From: Desulfomonile tiedjei DSM 6799
GTDB lineage: Bacteria; Desulfobacterota; Desulfomonilia; Desulfomonilales; Desulfomonilaceae
Direction of reading: 5' to 3'
Assembly: GCF_000266945.1 (NCBI RefSeq)
Contig: NC_018025.1
Span: 1,178,001 to 1,242,000, forward strand
Length of the DNA: 64,000 nt
The notes below the pieces were generated by a model that saw nothing but the letters and a program-made list of their open reading frames with translations, was not told the origin of the DNA and did no database searches. Position numbers and translations under genes: made by a program. Below, in pieces: positions 62,763 through 64,000 of this stretch. The first letter of the stretch is position 1. Each line of letters begins with the position of its first letter.

Positions 62763-64000
62763 ATGAAAAAATTTATCGATTCCCTGTTTGTCAAATTCAT
62801 CGAGCCCCTCGAAGTGTTCGAACAGTTGGAGGAGCGCATTGTTCTGGATGCGAGTATTGGGGCCATTACCGATCAAAACGTGCCTGAAGCTTCTACCATG
62901 AACGTGGATGTTCAGGCGACTGATGAGGGCGAGACGGGATTCACGTACAGCCTTGAAATTGACTCAGGCAGCGGCCCCCAATCGGTTGCGGATTTCAATG
63001 CCGGAGTCGGAGCGGATGTAAGCTTCAACCAGTCTACCGGACTCATCAGTTGGACACCGAACAACCATGATGTCGGCTCTTACACTTTCATTGTTTCTTC
63101 AAACGACGGCGGAAATGGATCGGCTCCTCATACCGATCAGCAGTCGTTTCAAGTTACCGTAGATAATATTGCACCGGTAATCACTTCCGTGGCAAACGGC
63201 ACGTTCACGGAAGACGCCGGGCCTCAAGTCATTAATATTTCCGCTGACTTCAACTTGGGAGGCGCATTCAGTCTTTCCGGTGCTCCTGGATGGCTTTCTC
63301 TTACCACTGTGAATGACGGACAGAATGCCATTTTGTCAGCCGATCCGGGAAACGCGGAAACGGGTGTTCATGTCTTCTCGGTTCTCGCTGATGACGGTCA
63401 CGGCGGTGTTACTTCGCAGATTTTCACTCTTACGGTAAATAATACGCTGGATTTTACCACCGCGGATAACGCTTCCGTTGTTGAGGACACGCAACTGCTG
63501 TTCGATGTACATACGGATTCCGAGCAATCCGGTAAACCGGTAACGTACTCTCTGACCGGCGCTCCCGGATGGGTGTCCATCGATCCGTCCACGGGAGTTA
63601 TCTCCGGCAATCCTGACAACACGCTGGTCGGAAGCTACAATTTCGTGGTAAATGCCCAGAGTGCTGAAGGCAACCAGAGCCAGCCTTTTACTCTCACTGT
63701 TCAGAACGATGCTCCAGGCTTTCTCAATTTCGAGACTACAATTCATATGACGGAGAACAGCGGGAATCAGACCTTCGATGTCCAAAATGAGGATGAAGGT
63801 ATTTCTCTGTCTGCAGTCCCGTACACAATTGTCTCGTTGGACGGAGGAACAGTTCCCTCCTGGTTATCGATTAATCAGTCAACAGGACTTATTACGGCAA
63901 ACCCGCCACTCGGAACAGTGGGGTCTCACACTCTGGTCGTTCAATTCAATGACGGCAATGCTCCAGATGGAGTTCAACAGCAGACCTTTACGTTGGATAT
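62763..64000 (+). CDS. Large Ig/cadherin-repeat surface protein, 5' part
   Basis: The frame is open from ATG 62763 to the window edge (about 412 codons). The start MKKFIDSLFVKFIEPLEVFEQ runs into LEERIVLDASI, resembling the LEPR-x-LLD N-terminal motif of large secreted repeat proteins. Repeats of about 95 residues follow, with FNQSTGLISWTPNNHDVGSY, IDPSTGVISGNPDN and INQSTGLITANPP, the pattern of putative Ig (He_PIG) and cadherin-like domains. It is probably an adhesin exported by type I or similar secretion. AGGT lies upstream. The rest is outside the window. Confidence 0.8.
   Translation, partial: MKKFIDSLFVKFIEPLEVFEQLEERIVLDASIGAITDQNVPEASTMNVDVQATDEGETGFTYSLEIDSGSGPQSVADFNAGVGADVSFNQSTGLISWTPNNHDVGSYTFIVSSNDGGNGSAPHTDQQSFQVTVDNIAPVITSVANGTFTEDAGPQVINISADFNLGGAFSLSGAPGWLSLTTVNDGQNAILSADPGNAETGVHVFSVLADDGHGGVTSQIFTLTVNNTLDFTTADNASVVEDTQLLFDVHTDSEQSGKPVTYSLTGAPGWVSIDPSTGVISGNPDNTLVGSYNFVVNAQSAEGNQSQPFTLTVQNDAPGFLNFETTIHMTENSGNQTFDVQNEDEGISLSAVPYTIVSLDGGTVPSWLSINQSTGLITANPPLGTVGSHTLVVQFNDGNAPDGVQQQTFTLD

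Overview
The window reads as chromosome of a Gram-negative, strictly anaerobic bacterium, most likely a member of Desulfobacterota; Desulfomonile-like is my best guess, from memory and not tested. The reasons are outer-membrane and lipoprotein machinery (porin, Lgt, RND efflux), an HgcA/HgcB mercury-methylation pair, and three genes whose reading frames run through an in-frame TGA at a redox-site position, as expected in a selenocysteine-rich lineage. Only HgcA has a convincing SECIS-like hairpin; the other two have weak ones.

Layout. 1-2480: compact accessory segment (serine recombinase, three small genes, ERCC4 nuclease) ending beside tRNA-Arg(CCU). 2.7-6.2 kb: divergent P-II protein, a response regulator lacking its phospho-acceptor Asp, an outer-membrane porin. 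6.6-12.4 kb: a transport module of an HMA-like protein, a DUF5132-like protein, a P-type ATPase with PEGLP motif, and a divergent MetK paralogue overlapping the ATPase by 4 bp. 13.1-20.0 kb: trmJ, lgt and a 1686-residue exported TPR-CHAT protease-like protein. 20.2-21.1 kb: a tiny probable selenoprotein and a hicBA toxin-antitoxin pair. 21.3-25.1 kb: methyltransferase, membrane Gate protein, then hgcAB with its own promoter and operator-like palindrome. 25.2-29.4 kb: minus-strand operon with 4-bp overlaps (glycosyltransferase, B12-binding radical SAM enzyme, glycosyltransferase, Sec-containing DsbA/FrnE-like protein). 29.8-34.9 kb: decayed vapBC, then an exported LVIVD-like/TPR/ankyrin protein with an internal segmental duplication. 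35.6-40.7 kb: TetR-controlled RND efflux pump. 41.0-47.5 kb: growth cluster yceD-rpmF-fabD-fabG-acpP-fabF-rpiB-glyA, without plsX and fabH. 47.5-50.9 kb: repeat-rich region with a candidate small RNA and an intact IS1182-like element. 51-61.5 kb: DUF1615-like protein, TPR-DUF2314 protein, TerC family, SulP transporter, and a tail-to-tail response regulator and sensor kinase. 62.8 kb to the edge: start of a large Ig/cadherin-repeat surface protein.

Intergenic DNA holds several dispersed repeat families: a 250-bp pair, a 95-bp pair, three MITE-like elements whose inner ends match those of the resident IS, and one 238-bp element with 30-bp inverted ends.

The most notable point is that hgcA has a strong ribosome-binding site and start 132 bp upstream of where a conventional caller would start it. 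The frame runs through TGA at codon 23, giving a vicinal Cys-Sec pair, and that TGA is followed by a 7-bp perfect hairpin with a GGAC loop at the spacing expected of a bacterial SECIS. This would be a selenoprotein form of the mercury methyltransferase.
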